This document shows, in pieces, positions 1-6,134 of a stretch of DNA of 6,187 nt. The notes beneath the pieces were generated by a model. The model saw nothing but the letters and a program-made list of their open reading frames with translations. It made no database searches and had not been told where the DNA came from. A program made the translations under genes and the position numbers. Origin of the DNA: an uncultured Lachnospiraceae bacterium (lineage in GTDB: Bacteria; Bacillota; Clostridia; Lachnospirales; Lachnospiraceae); assembly GCA_958405355.1 (NCBI GenBank), contig CATYEA010000119.1, positions 1 through 6,187 of the forward strand. Direction: 5' to 3'. Each line of letters starts with the position of its first letter. Position 1 is the stretch's first letter.

Positions 1-1
1 G

Positions 2-886
2 CCGCTGAATGTTTCCCGTTCAGCTCTTCAGAATGATGGCTTTGTTCAGAAGATTTCGGATTATATCACAAAGAAAGTGGCAGACAAGCTCTCCGGCATG
101 TGCAAGACCGACAGGGAAAATTATGAGAAATACTGGGATGATATCAGTCCGTTCATCAAATATGGTTATATCAAAGATGAAAAATTCAAAGGCAAGATGA
201 AAGAGTATATCCTTTATAAAAACCTGGAAGGAAAATATCTGACTTTGAAAGATTATCTGGAAGCCGCCAAAGAAAAGCATGAGAATCAGGTGTTCTATGT
301 AACGGATGAAGTACAGCAGGGACAGTATATCAACATGTTCAAGGAACAGGGAATGGATGCGGTTCTTTTGAAACATGCCATTGACCAGCCGTTCATCAGC
401 GTTCTGGAACAGGATGAAGAAAATGTAAAATTCCACCGGATCGACACGGATCTGGCAGATATTTTCAAAGAGGAAGTCAATGAAGAAGACAGTAAAGTTC
501 TGGAAGAGAATACAAAGACTTTGACAGATATCTTTAAGAAAGCACTGGGACGGGATAATATTCAGGTGAAGGTTGAAAAACTGAAAAATGCGGAAACCTC
601 TTCGATGATCACTTTAAATGAAGAGAGCCGCCGTATGCAGGATATGATGAAGATGTACGGTATGACCGATATGAGCATGTTCGGCAGCGAAGGTGAGACC
701 TTGATTCTGAATGCCAATAATACACTGGTACAGTATGTGCTGTCAAATACAGATGGAGAATATACAGATATGATCTGCCAGCAGCTGTATGATCTGGCCC
801 TGCTCAGTCACAAACCGCTGGAAGCTTCTGCAATGACTGCTTTTATTGAGCGTAGTAATAAAATTCTGCAGGCATTGACAAAATAA
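2..886 (+). CDS. htpG: Molecular chaperone HtpG (bacterial Hsp90), C-terminal part, 5' end outside window
   Basis: This is the last 294 codons of HtpG, the ATP-dependent cytosolic Hsp90 dimer that remodels client proteins. The reading frame is open from base 2, so the gene starts upstream of the window; the family is usually about 620-640 residues, so roughly the N-terminal ATPase domain and the first half of the middle domain are missing. The fragment opens with the hallmark PLNVSR loop of the middle domain, whose Arg (fragment residue 6, equivalent to E. coli Arg336) contacts the ATP gamma-phosphate. The YWDDISPFIKYG segment and the KYLTLKDYL strand are also typical of the middle domain. 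The C-terminal dimerisation domain follows, with a methionine-rich amphipathic segment (ESRRMQDMMKMYG, about residues 204-216) and the LILNANNTLVQYVL strand. It ends at TAA 884-886 with no obvious terminator before the next promoter. Identification is firm. Confidence 0.96.
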   Translation, partial: PLNVSRSALQNDGFVQKISDYITKKVADKLSGMCKTDRENYEKYWDDISPFIKYGYIKDEKFKGKMKEYILYKNLEGKYLTLKDYLEAAKEKHENQVFYVTDEVQQGQYINMFKEQGMDAVLLKHAIDQPFISVLEQDEENVKFHRIDTDLADIFKEEVNEEDSKVLEENTKTLTDIFKKALGRDNIQVKVEKLKNAETSSMITLNEESRRMQDMMKMYGMTDMSMFGSEGETLILNANNTLVQYVLSNTDGEYTDMICQQLYDLALLSHKPLEASAMTAFIERSNKILQALTK

Positions 887-911
887 TTCAATTGAAAACG
901 AAGGCGGATAC

Positions 912-939
912 TTGACAAAAGCTATATCCATAGGATAAT
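912..939 (+). promoter_or_regulatory. SigA-type promoter for the permease/LspA-like operon
   Basis: A perfect -35 TTGACA (912-917) and a -10 GATAAT (934-939, five of six consensus bases) are separated by 16 bases. Transcription would begin near 946, giving a short 5' leader of about 35 bases. That is too short for a large riboswitch such as yybP-ykoY. A perfect inverted repeat, TATCC-ATA-GGATA (925-937), lies in the spacer and overlaps the -10, a suitable position for a repressor operator. The operator role is inference. Confidence 0.8.
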
Positions 940-970
940 ATAAAAAAGTTACTATCGACAGACTGGAAAT

Positions 971-974
971 GAGG
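971..974 (+). promoter_or_regulatory. Ribosome binding site that selects ATG 981
   Basis: GAGG lies 6 bases before ATG 981. The in-frame ATG at 969 overlaps this motif and has no Shine-Dalgarno-like sequence of its own, so 981 is the better start. Confidence 0.65.
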
Positions 975-980
975 TTTGCT

Positions 981-1835
981 ATGTACGATATTATTCTGGA
1001 TACGCTGATGGACGGTATCCGCCTTTTACCTTTTTTATTTGTAACTTACATTGTTATGGAATATATTGAGCATAAGATGAGCGCAGGCACACGGCGGGTG
1101 GTTCAGGCCTCAGGAAGATTTGGACCGTTGATCGGAAGTATTGCGGGAATCTTTCCCCAGTGTGGGTTTTCTGCGGCAGCTGCCAGCTTATATGCAGGAC
1201 GGGTCATTACCCGTGGTACATTGATCGCTATTTTTCTTTCCACATCGGATGAAATGCTTCCTGTGTTCATTTCACAGCAGGTGCCGGTAAAAATCATATT
1301 GTCGGTGCTGGGCATGAAAGTGATCATCGGTATGGTGGCTGGATTTCTTGTGGACCTGGTGTTTACGCTGGTGAAGAAAGAGCCGGAGCAGGAGATGGAT
1401 ATCCATCACATGTGTGAACATGACCATTGTCATTGTGAAGATGGTATTTTAAAATCAGCCCTTGTACATACGGCCCGGATTTTTTTCTTTATCATTCTTG
1501 TTTCGTTTATATTGAATTTGATTATTGCCGGAATTGGTGAAGACAGTCTGACAGAGCTTATTTTAAATCAGCCGCTGATCGGCTCTTTATTATCCGGAAT
1601 TGTAGGTCTTATACCAAACTGTGCGGCTTCAGTGGTCATTACCCAGCTCTATCTGGATGGTGCCATGAGTCTTGGAGCGATGATGTCCGGATTGCTTGTC
1701 GGTGCCGGCGTCGGCCTGATCGTTTTGTACCGGACAAATGATTCGCTGAGAGATAATTTGAAAATCACTGCAATTTTGTATGTGATTGGTGTTGCGGCCG
1801 GAATTGTGGTTGATTTTCTTGGAATTACATTATAA
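981..1835 (+). CDS. ArsP_2-family membrane permease, putative heavy-metal/manganese/arsenic exporter
   Basis: This 284-residue polytopic inner-membrane protein resembles the ArsP_2 family (Pfam 'putative heavy-metal exporter', also annotated as arsenic efflux protein or putative manganese transporter). About eight hydrophobic segments are visible (roughly residues 11-29, 50-71, 78-97, 105-130, 164-184, 199-222, 228-250, 262-282). The two halves look duplicated: PLIGSIAGIFPQCGFS (49-64) matches PLIGSLLSGIVGLIPNCAAS (198-217), and each holds a Pro-Gln/Asn-Cys motif probably lining the path. Between the halves is a soluble loop rich in metal ligands, IHHMCEHDHCHCED (141-154), with five His and three Cys. 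The family assignment is good but the substrate is not known; metal or metalloid export is inference. It is preceded by its own promoter and followed 39 bases later by an LspA-like gene, probably in the same transcript. An alternative start at 969 would add four residues. Confidence 0.85.
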   Translation: MYDIILDTLMDGIRLLPFLFVTYIVMEYIEHKMSAGTRRVVQASGRFGPLIGSIAGIFPQCGFSAAAASLYAGRVITRGTLIAIFLSTSDEMLPVFISQQVPVKIILSVLGMKVIIGMVAGFLVDLVFTLVKKEPEQEMDIHHMCEHDHCHCEDGILKSALVHTARIFFFIILVSFILNLIIAGIGEDSLTELILNQPLIGSLLSGIVGLIPNCAASVVITQLYLDGAMSLGAMMSGLLVGAGVGLIVLYRTNDSLRDNLKITAILYVIGVAAGIVVDFLGITL

Positions 1836-1865
1836 AATCTGTTTGTACTGCACATGATAGATATG

Positions 1866-1871
1866 AGGAGG
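1866..1871 (+). promoter_or_regulatory. Strong ribosome binding site with ambiguous start choice
   Basis: A perfect AGGAGG lies 3 bases before ATG 1875 and 12 bases before ATG 1884, neither at the usual 5-9 base spacing. Upstream in-frame ATGs at 1854 and 1863 precede or abut the motif and have no site of their own. The start is therefore 1875 or 1884. Confidence 0.7.
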
Positions 1872-1874
1872 CAG

Positions 1875-2351
1875 ATGAATATCATGGCTATGGGATGTTT
1901 GGGATTTGCCGCGGTTATTTGCGGCGGGGATTTGATCATTAAAGATTATGTGAAAGAGAATGTTGCGGAACACAGCCGGAAAAATCTGGTGGGAAATAAA
2001 GTGATTCTGACCAAGTATTTTAATAAAGGTGCCATGCTCGGGACCATGGCCGATCATCCGGAGCTGTTGAAGGGAATGACCATATTTGGTGTGGGGAGTC
2101 TGGCCGGTGCGCTGATGATGGTTGCCGGTAAACGGAGACACAGTTTACAGAAACTGGGACTTTCAATGATGCTGGGCGGCGCCGGAAGTAATGCCTATGA
2201 GCGGCTGAAATATGGTAAGGTGACGGACTATATCCGGTTTAATGTGGGCACGGAAAAATTTAGGAACGTGATCTACAATGTGGGAGATTTCGCTGTATTT
2301 GCGGGAACACTGTTCCTGCTTTTAGGCGAAGGACTGACTCCGGAACGTTGA
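1875..2351 (+). CDS. Signal peptidase II (LspA)-like membrane protein with Asp-to-Glu change at a catalytic position
   Basis: A 158-residue integral membrane protein with the signature blocks of lipoprotein signal peptidase II in the right order. These are DLIIK near the N terminus (19-23, family D-x-x-x-K), FNKGAMLG (49-56, family N-x-GA), GGAGSNAYERLKYGKVTDYI (101-120, family GNxxDR...VxDF) and YNVGDFAVFAG (134-144, family FNxAD). Four hydrophobic segments fit the four-helix fold (about 4-21, 65-84, 93-107, 133-151). LspA is an aspartyl protease. The second catalytic Asp is kept (D138, E. coli D141 equivalent), but the first (E. coli D114) is Glu109, with its neighbours N106 and R110 conserved. 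It may be a divergent peptidase, an inactive homologue, or have another membrane role. It is likely co-transcribed with the upstream permease and followed by a terminator. It is not safe to call it the housekeeping lspA. Confidence 0.82.
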   Translation: MNIMAMGCLGFAAVICGGDLIIKDYVKENVAEHSRKNLVGNKVILTKYFNKGAMLGTMADHPELLKGMTIFGVGSLAGALMMVAGKRRHSLQKLGLSMMLGGAGSNAYERLKYGKVTDYIRFNVGTEKFRNVIYNVGDFAVFAGTLFLLLGEGLTPER

Positions 2352-2375
2352 GGAAAAATATTTAAGTCTGTAATA

Positions 2376-2413
2376 GAAAAAGACCTGCGAGAAAGAAAAT
2401 GCAGGTCTTTTTC
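2376..2413. terminator. Bidirectional rho-independent terminator between convergent operons
   Basis: A perfect 13-bp inverted repeat, GAAAAAGACCTGC (2376-2388) and its complement (2401-2413), encloses a 12-base loop. On the + strand it is followed by a T-run (2414-2418), ending the permease/LspA-like operon. Because the stem base is A on one side and T on the other, the minus-strand transcript of amt also ends in a hairpin with a U-rich 3' arm, so the element can serve both directions. Confidence 0.9.
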
Positions 2414-2451
2414 TTTTTGTATATATGTAGTTTAAAAAGGATTAGCGATAA

Positions 2452-3693
2452 TTACAATTTAATCTGGAAATCTGCGTAAGCGCTGCTTCCGTGTTCATGT
2501 CCGTCAAGACCATCCAGTTCTTCCTGTTCTGTGACACGAAGTCCAATTGTTTTGTCAATGACTTTAAAGATAATGACAGCCATGACTGCTGTGAAGGCGC
2601 CGACGGCAACGACGCCGAGAACTTCTACACCGATGAACTGAATCCGGCTCATGCCATATTCTTCAAGGACAGAGGATTTGGCAAATACACCGGTCAGGAT
2701 TGTACCGAGCATACCGCAGCCCCAGTGAACACCGGTAGCACCGACAGGGTCATCGATTTTAAGGACACGGTCAACAAATTCAACAACGAGAACGACTGCA
2801 AAGCCGCAAATCACACCGATGGCAAGGGCACCATAATTGGATACGATATCACAACCGGCGGTCACACCAACCAAACCGGCCAGAGCACCATTCATTGTCA
2901 TGGAAATATCCGGTTTTCCGTAACGGACCCATGTGAAGAACAAGGCAACTAATGTTGCAGCAGCAGCGGCCAGGTTTGTTGTCATGGCGATATTACCAAG
3001 CTCCAGTGTGGCAGCAGTTGTGGAACCGCAGTTGAATCCAAACCAGCAGAACCAGAGAATAAATGTTCCTAAAGCGCCCAGTGGAAGATTATGTCCAGGG
3101 ATAGCATTTGGTTTACCATCTGCACGGTATTTTCCGATACGAGGTCCAAGGATTGCGGCACCGATCAGAGCACACCATCCGCCGACGGAATGTACGGCTG
3201 TGGAACCTGCAAAGTCATGGAAACCGATGGAAGACAGCCAGCCGCCGCCCCAGATCCAGTGTCCGGTGATTGGATAAATAAAGATACTGATACATGCACT
3301 GTAAGCCAGATAAGCGGAGAATTTTGTACGCTCAGCCATGGCACCGGATACGATGGTTGCTGAGGTGGCACAGAATACGGTGTGGAAAATCATGAAAACA
3401 CCGATTGGTAGTGCCAGTCCAAGTCCGGATTGAAGGGAAGATTCAAGGCTGTAAGGATCGAAGAAACCGGACAAACCTATGATTCCATTTCCCTGACCGA
3501 ACATTAATCCAAAACCAATGAGATAGAAAGCGATGGAACCAATGACGAAATCCATCATATTTTTCATAACAATGTTACCGGCATTTTTTGCCCGGGTGAA
3601 ACCTGTTTCTACCATCGCGAATCCGGCCTGCATAAAGTAGACGAGAAACGCTGCGATCATTGTCCATACAATATCTAATAAATTATATTCCAT
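2452..3693 (-). CDS. amt: Ammonium transporter, Amt/AmtB family
   Basis: This 413-residue, eleven-helix inner-membrane channel conducts ammonium/ammonia as a trimer. The key residues are all present. F107 and F220 form the Phe gate (E. coli F107/F215), W148 and D160 support the substrate site, and the pore twin histidines are H168 and H323 (E. coli H168/H318). Signature blocks include DFAGSTAVHSVGG (160-172), WFGFNCGS (217-224) and DDPVGATGVHWG (314-325). Numbering follows mature E. coli AmtB through H168, so no extra cleavable signal peptide is apparent. The cytoplasmic tail with EELDGLDGHEHG (391-402) is the conserved C-terminal region that couples subunits and contacts PII. A perfect AGGAGG (3703-3708 on the minus strand) is 9 bases before the ATG. 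It lies 54 bases downstream of the PII gene, the standard glnK-amtB order, so PII gating of this channel is expected. Confidence 0.97.
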   Translation of the reverse strand: MEYNLLDIVWTMIAAFLVYFMQAGFAMVETGFTRAKNAGNIVMKNMMDFVIGSIAFYLIGFGLMFGQGNGIIGLSGFFDPYSLESSLQSGLGLALPIGVFMIFHTVFCATSATIVSGAMAERTKFSAYLAYSACISIFIYPITGHWIWGGGWLSSIGFHDFAGSTAVHSVGGWCALIGAAILGPRIGKYRADGKPNAIPGHNLPLGALGTFILWFCWFGFNCGSTTAATLELGNIAMTTNLAAAAATLVALFFTWVRYGKPDISMTMNGALAGLVGVTAGCDIVSNYGALAIGVICGFAVVLVVEFVDRVLKIDDPVGATGVHWGCGMLGTILTGVFAKSSVLEEYGMSRIQFIGVEVLGVVAVGAFTAVMAVIIFKVIDKTIGLRVTEQEELDGLDGHEHGSSAYADFQIKL

Positions 3694-3747
3694 AATGGGT
3701 AGCCTCCTTTAAAAGCAATTATAAGTAAAATAGTTTTGTCGAAAAAT

Positions 3748-4086
3748 TTAAAGTGCATCGGCTCCGCGTTCACCGGTACGGATACGAACCGCATCAAGAA
3801 CATCGTAGATGAAGATTTTACCATCGCCGTAATTACCGGTTGTAATTTCTTTAACAACTCTGGATATAATTTCTTCGGCAGCGTCATCTGCAACGACGGT
3901 TTCAACCTTTACCTTAGGAAGCAGATTGACAGCGTAGGTCGTTCCACGGTACATCCGGGTATAACCTTTCTGATTACCATAACCCATAATGTTTGTTATC
4001 ATAACACCACTTGCCTGAGAATCATCAAGAATTGACTTTAAGCTTTCAAGCTTTTCTGGTTTGATGACCATTTCTAATTTTTTCAT
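3748..4086 (-). CDS. glnK: PII nitrogen regulatory protein (GlnK/GlnB family)
   Basis: This is a 112-residue PII protein of full family length with E. coli numbering throughout. It forms a cytosolic trimer that reads ATP/ADP and 2-oxoglutarate and controls partners through its T-loop. The T-loop (about 37-55) carries Q39, R47 and Y51, the tyrosine that is uridylylated in enterobacteria. K58 is kept for 2-oxoglutarate binding. The B-loop TGNYGDGK (83-90) and C-loop R101/R103 for nucleotide binding are intact. The ATG is preceded by AGGAGG (4095-4100 on the minus strand) at 8 bases. Because it sits directly before amt, I call it GlnK-type, meaning the form that docks on and blocks the ammonium channel; sequence alone does not separate GlnK from GlnB. 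Whether Y51 is modified in this organism is unknown. Its transcript appears to start about 115 bases upstream, through a structured leader. Confidence 0.96.
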   Translation of the reverse strand: MKKLEMVIKPEKLESLKSILDDSQASGVMITNIMGYGNQKGYTRMYRGTTYAVNLLPKVKVETVVADDAAEEIISRVVKEITTGNYGDGKIFIYDVLDAVRIRTGERGADAL

Positions 4087-4108
4087 ATGATTTTCCTCCT
4101 CTTGAAAA

Positions 4109-4144
4109 TTTCTGCGGAATCAGTTTTTTTTAAATCCGCAAAAA
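4109..4144 (-). promoter_or_regulatory. Leader hairpin just upstream of the glnK ribosome binding site
   Basis: On the minus strand, TTTTTGCGGA (4144-4135) can pair with TCCGCAGAAA (4118-4109), ten pairs including one G-U, around a 16-base A-rich loop. The core TGCGGA/TCCGCA is perfect. It uses part of the U-tract of the preceding hairpin and ends 8 bases before the AGGAGG, so it could influence either termination or ribosome access. Function is inference. Confidence 0.45.
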
Positions 4145-4195
4145 GAAAAAGACGCCTTCGGATGAGATTTACTCATCTGAAGACGCCTTCGTCTT
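4141..4195 (-). terminator. Terminator-like structure: glnK leader attenuator and/or pepF terminator
   Basis: Read on the minus strand, CTTCAGATGAG (4182-4172) pairs with CTCATCCGAAG (4166-4156), eleven positions with one A-C mismatch and a 5-base loop. GCG and a run of TTTTTCTTTT (to 4141) follow. Outside it, AAGACG (4195-4190) can pair either with the adjacent CGTCTT (4185-4180) or with the distal CGTCTT (4154-4149). The structure begins only a few bases after the predicted glnK transcription start, so it lies within the glnK-amt leader. It is also the only good terminator downstream of pepF, so it may serve both roles. Confidence 0.7.
4150..4191. repeat. 11-bp direct repeat AGACGCCTTCG in the glnK leader
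   Basis: AGACGCCTTCG occurs at 4150-4160 and again at 4181-4191, 31 bases apart. On the transcribed (minus) strand both copies read CGAAGGCGTCT. The first transcribed copy sits in a small hairpin, and the second overlaps the 3' arm of the terminator-like stem. Confidence 0.85.
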
Positions 4196-4207
4196 AACAT
4201 GTGTTTT

Positions 4208-4235
4208 ATTATATTCTCAAAATTTGGAAAGTCAA
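4208..4235 (-). promoter_or_regulatory. SigA-type promoter for glnK-amt
   Basis: On the minus strand there is a -35 TTGACT (4235-4230), a 16-base spacer and a perfect -10 TATAAT (4213-4208). Transcription should begin near 4201. The flank upstream of the -35 is very A/T-rich and includes a perfect 14-bp palindrome, AAAAATTAATTTTT (4249-4262), resembling an UP element. No sigma-54 promoter was seen. Confidence 0.72.
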
Positions 4236-4314
4236 TCGAAAATTTACAAAAAATTAATTTTTGGGAAAACCCCACAAACTTTTTTAAAAATCAAAAAAAT
4301 TTTCAATCAATTTA

Positions 4315-6117
4315 TCAAAATAAAGTTTCGAGTTCGCTAAGACAGGTGTCAAAGACCTTTAAAGCGGATGTTGTCGGTTCTGTTGTGGTCATATCCACAC
4401 CGCAGGACTTTAATAAGTCGATGCAATCCATGGAGCCGCCGCCGCTTAAGAAACGTTTATAATCATCAAGCGCGCCCGGTTCGCCGGAGAGAATCCGGCT
4501 TCCAAAAGCGATGGCTGCGGAAATCCCGGTGGCATATTGATAGACATAGAACGGTGTGTAAAAATGAGGTATCCTTGCCCATTCCATGGCAATTTCCTCA
4601 TCGATGACCATATCCGGTCCAAAGTAGAGTCTGTTCAAATCTTTATAAATTTCACAGAGTGAGTCGCAGGTCAGGGTCTCTCCAGCGGCTTCTTTTTCAT
4701 GGGTAATCTTTTCAAATTCAGCAAACATGGTCTGGCGGAAAAGGGTTCCTTTGAACTGGTCCATCAAATGATTTAAAAGATAAGCCTTTTCCTCTTTGGT
4801 TTCTGCTTTTTCCATCAAATGGGAAATGAGCAGGTATTCGTTGCAGGTAGAAGCAATCTCGGCTACAAATATATTGTAATTGGAATTGACATAGGTCTGG
4901 TTGGCATTGGTATAGCAGGAGTGGAGGGAATGTCCCATCTCATGAGCCAGGGTGAAAACATTATCCAGATTCCCCTGATAGTTCAGTAAAACATAAGGGT
5001 GGGTGCCATAGACACAGGTGGAATAGGCCCCGCTGCGTTTTCCCTGATTCTCATAAATATCGATCCAGCGGTTATCAAAGCCTTCTCTGAGAAGATTCAG
5101 ATAGTCTTCGCCCAATGGAGCAAGCCCTTCAAGGACGATATCTTTGGCCTCTTCAAAAGGAATTTCAGGTGAATGATACTCGATGATCGGTGTATAAACA
5201 TCGTACATATGCAGTTCTTCCACACCGAGAAGCTTTTTGCGGAGAGCCACATAGCGGTACATGGACGGCAGGAAACTGTGAACCGTGTCAATGAGCTGAG
5301 TGTATACGGTTGTTGGAATATGGTAACTGTCCAGGTGGGCTTCCATGGTAGAATGATATTTTCTGGCTCTGGTATAAAAAAGTTCCTTTTTTACATTGGC
5401 GCTGTAGGCTGCGGCTAAAGTATTTTTATAGGTTCCGTAAGTATGGTAAAGGGCTTCAAAAGCATCTTTACGTACTTGACGGTTCCTGCTTTCCATAAGA
5501 GAGATAAAACGGCCATGGGTGATCTCAACCTGTTCGCCGTTGCCGTCATCGATGGTCGGAAAACGTAAATCGGCGTTGTTGAACATATTAAAAATGGTCT
5601 GCGGGCCATAGCTCATGTCGGCGCTTAAAGAAAGAAGCTCTTCTTCTTTGGCGGAGAGAGTGTGGGCTTTCTGGCGCAGGGTGTCTTCAAGAAAATGCCG
5701 GTAATTTTCCAGTTTTGGTTCTTCGGCATACCAGGTTTCCAGAGTTTCTGGTGTCAGGGTGAGAATCTCCGGTGACTCCCAGGCAATGGCAGAAAAAAGG
5801 CGGGTATAAAGTCCGAGGGCCTGGTTTTTCATAGCCTGAGCTGTTGTATTTGCGGTATCCTGATCTGAATATTGGAAAGCATAACTGTAAAGCCGGTCGA
5901 CCACCAAAAGCTGTGCGTCCTTTTCTTCCAGATAAGCGCGCAGATTGGCTGCGGACTGGCTGATTTTTCCACGGTATGCGGCGAGATTTTCTATTTTAGA
6001 TTCTGCCTGGGAAAAAGTTTCGGAAAATGCTGTGCGGCCGGCGCATAAAGGTGTTAAATCCCAGGTGTTTTCGGTACTTATTTCGGAGCGTTTTGGAACG
6101 CTGTTTGTTTGTGTCAT
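4315..6117 (-). CDS. pepF: Oligoendopeptidase F, M3 family zinc metallopeptidase
   Basis: This is a 600-residue cytosolic zinc endopeptidase of the M3B (PepF) type, which cleaves oligopeptides and helps recycle peptides to amino acids. The active site is intact: H392-E393-M-G-H396 supplies the HExxH zinc ligands and catalytic Glu, and E420 in AEIAST is the third zinc ligand. The downstream block PHFYTPFYVYQYATG (about 517-531) is the conserved His/Tyr-rich segment that contacts substrate in this family. The N-terminal half is helical, as expected, and length matches the family (about 600). Three tandem ATGs occur at the 5' end. The AGGAGG at 6125-6130 is only 1 base from the first but 7 bases from the third, so I place the start at 6117; using 6123 would add two Met residues. 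It ends at TGA (4315-4317), 229 bases before glnK, and there is no evident functional link to nitrogen sensing beyond peptide nitrogen recycling. Confidence 0.95.
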   Translation of the reverse strand: MTQTNSVPKRSEISTENTWDLTPLCAGRTAFSETFSQAESKIENLAAYRGKISQSAANLRAYLEEKDAQLLVVDRLYSYAFQYSDQDTANTTAQAMKNQALGLYTRLFSAIAWESPEILTLTPETLETWYAEEPKLENYRHFLEDTLRQKAHTLSAKEEELLSLSADMSYGPQTIFNMFNNADLRFPTIDDGNGEQVEITHGRFISLMESRNRQVRKDAFEALYHTYGTYKNTLAAAYSANVKKELFYTRARKYHSTMEAHLDSYHIPTTVYTQLIDTVHSFLPSMYRYVALRKKLLGVEELHMYDVYTPIIEYHSPEIPFEEAKDIVLEGLAPLGEDYLNLLREGFDNRWIDIYENQGKRSGAYSTCVYGTHPYVLLNYQGNLDNVFTLAHEMGHSLHSCYTNANQTYVNSNYNIFVAEIASTCNEYLLISHLMEKAETKEEKAYLLNHLMDQFKGTLFRQTMFAEFEKITHEKEAAGETLTCDSLCEIYKDLNRLYFGPDMVIDEEIAMEWARIPHFYTPFYVYQYATGISAAIAFGSRILSGEPGALDDYKRFLSGGGSMDCIDLLKSCGVDMTTTEPTTSALKVFDTCLSELETLF

Positions 6118-6124
6118 CATCATT

Positions 6125-6130
6125 CCTCCT
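6125..6130 (-). promoter_or_regulatory. Ribosome binding site that selects the third of three tandem ATGs of pepF
   Basis: A perfect AGGAGG on the minus strand is 1, 4 and 7 bases from the ATGs at 6123, 6120 and 6117. Only the last has normal spacing. Confidence 0.75.
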
Positions 6131-6134
6131 GTTT

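Noticed and set aside
887..896. Palindrome TTCAATTGAA just after htpG considered as a terminator
   Set aside because: It is a short A/T-rich palindrome with no loop and no following T-run, so it cannot be supported as an intrinsic terminator.
940..980. yybP-ykoY-type manganese riboswitch before the permease
   Set aside because: Members of this permease group are sometimes linked to manganese control, but the predicted 5' leader is only about 35 bases and shows no such fold.
1854..1874. Upstream ATG starts (1854, 1863) for the LspA-like gene
   Set aside because: They precede or overlap the AGGAGG motif and lack their own ribosome binding site; the added residues are not part of the family pattern.
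2491..3363. Several + strand open frames of 90-153 codons
   Set aside because: They lie antisense to amt, whose protein sequence is fully conserved in the other strand. They have no recognisable domains and overlap one another in different frames.
3694..3747. Gap between glnK and amt checked for a separate promoter or terminator
   Set aside because: No paired -35/-10 or hairpin was seen beyond the amt ribosome binding site, consistent with one transcript.
3736..4035. 99-codon + strand frame across the PII gene
   Set aside because: It is antisense to a complete PII gene with every functional loop conserved.
4150..4191. Direct repeat considered as a CRISPR or attachment-site remnant
   Set aside because: There are only two 11-base copies, there is no cas gene or integrase, and the copies are explained better as parts of the leader RNA structure.
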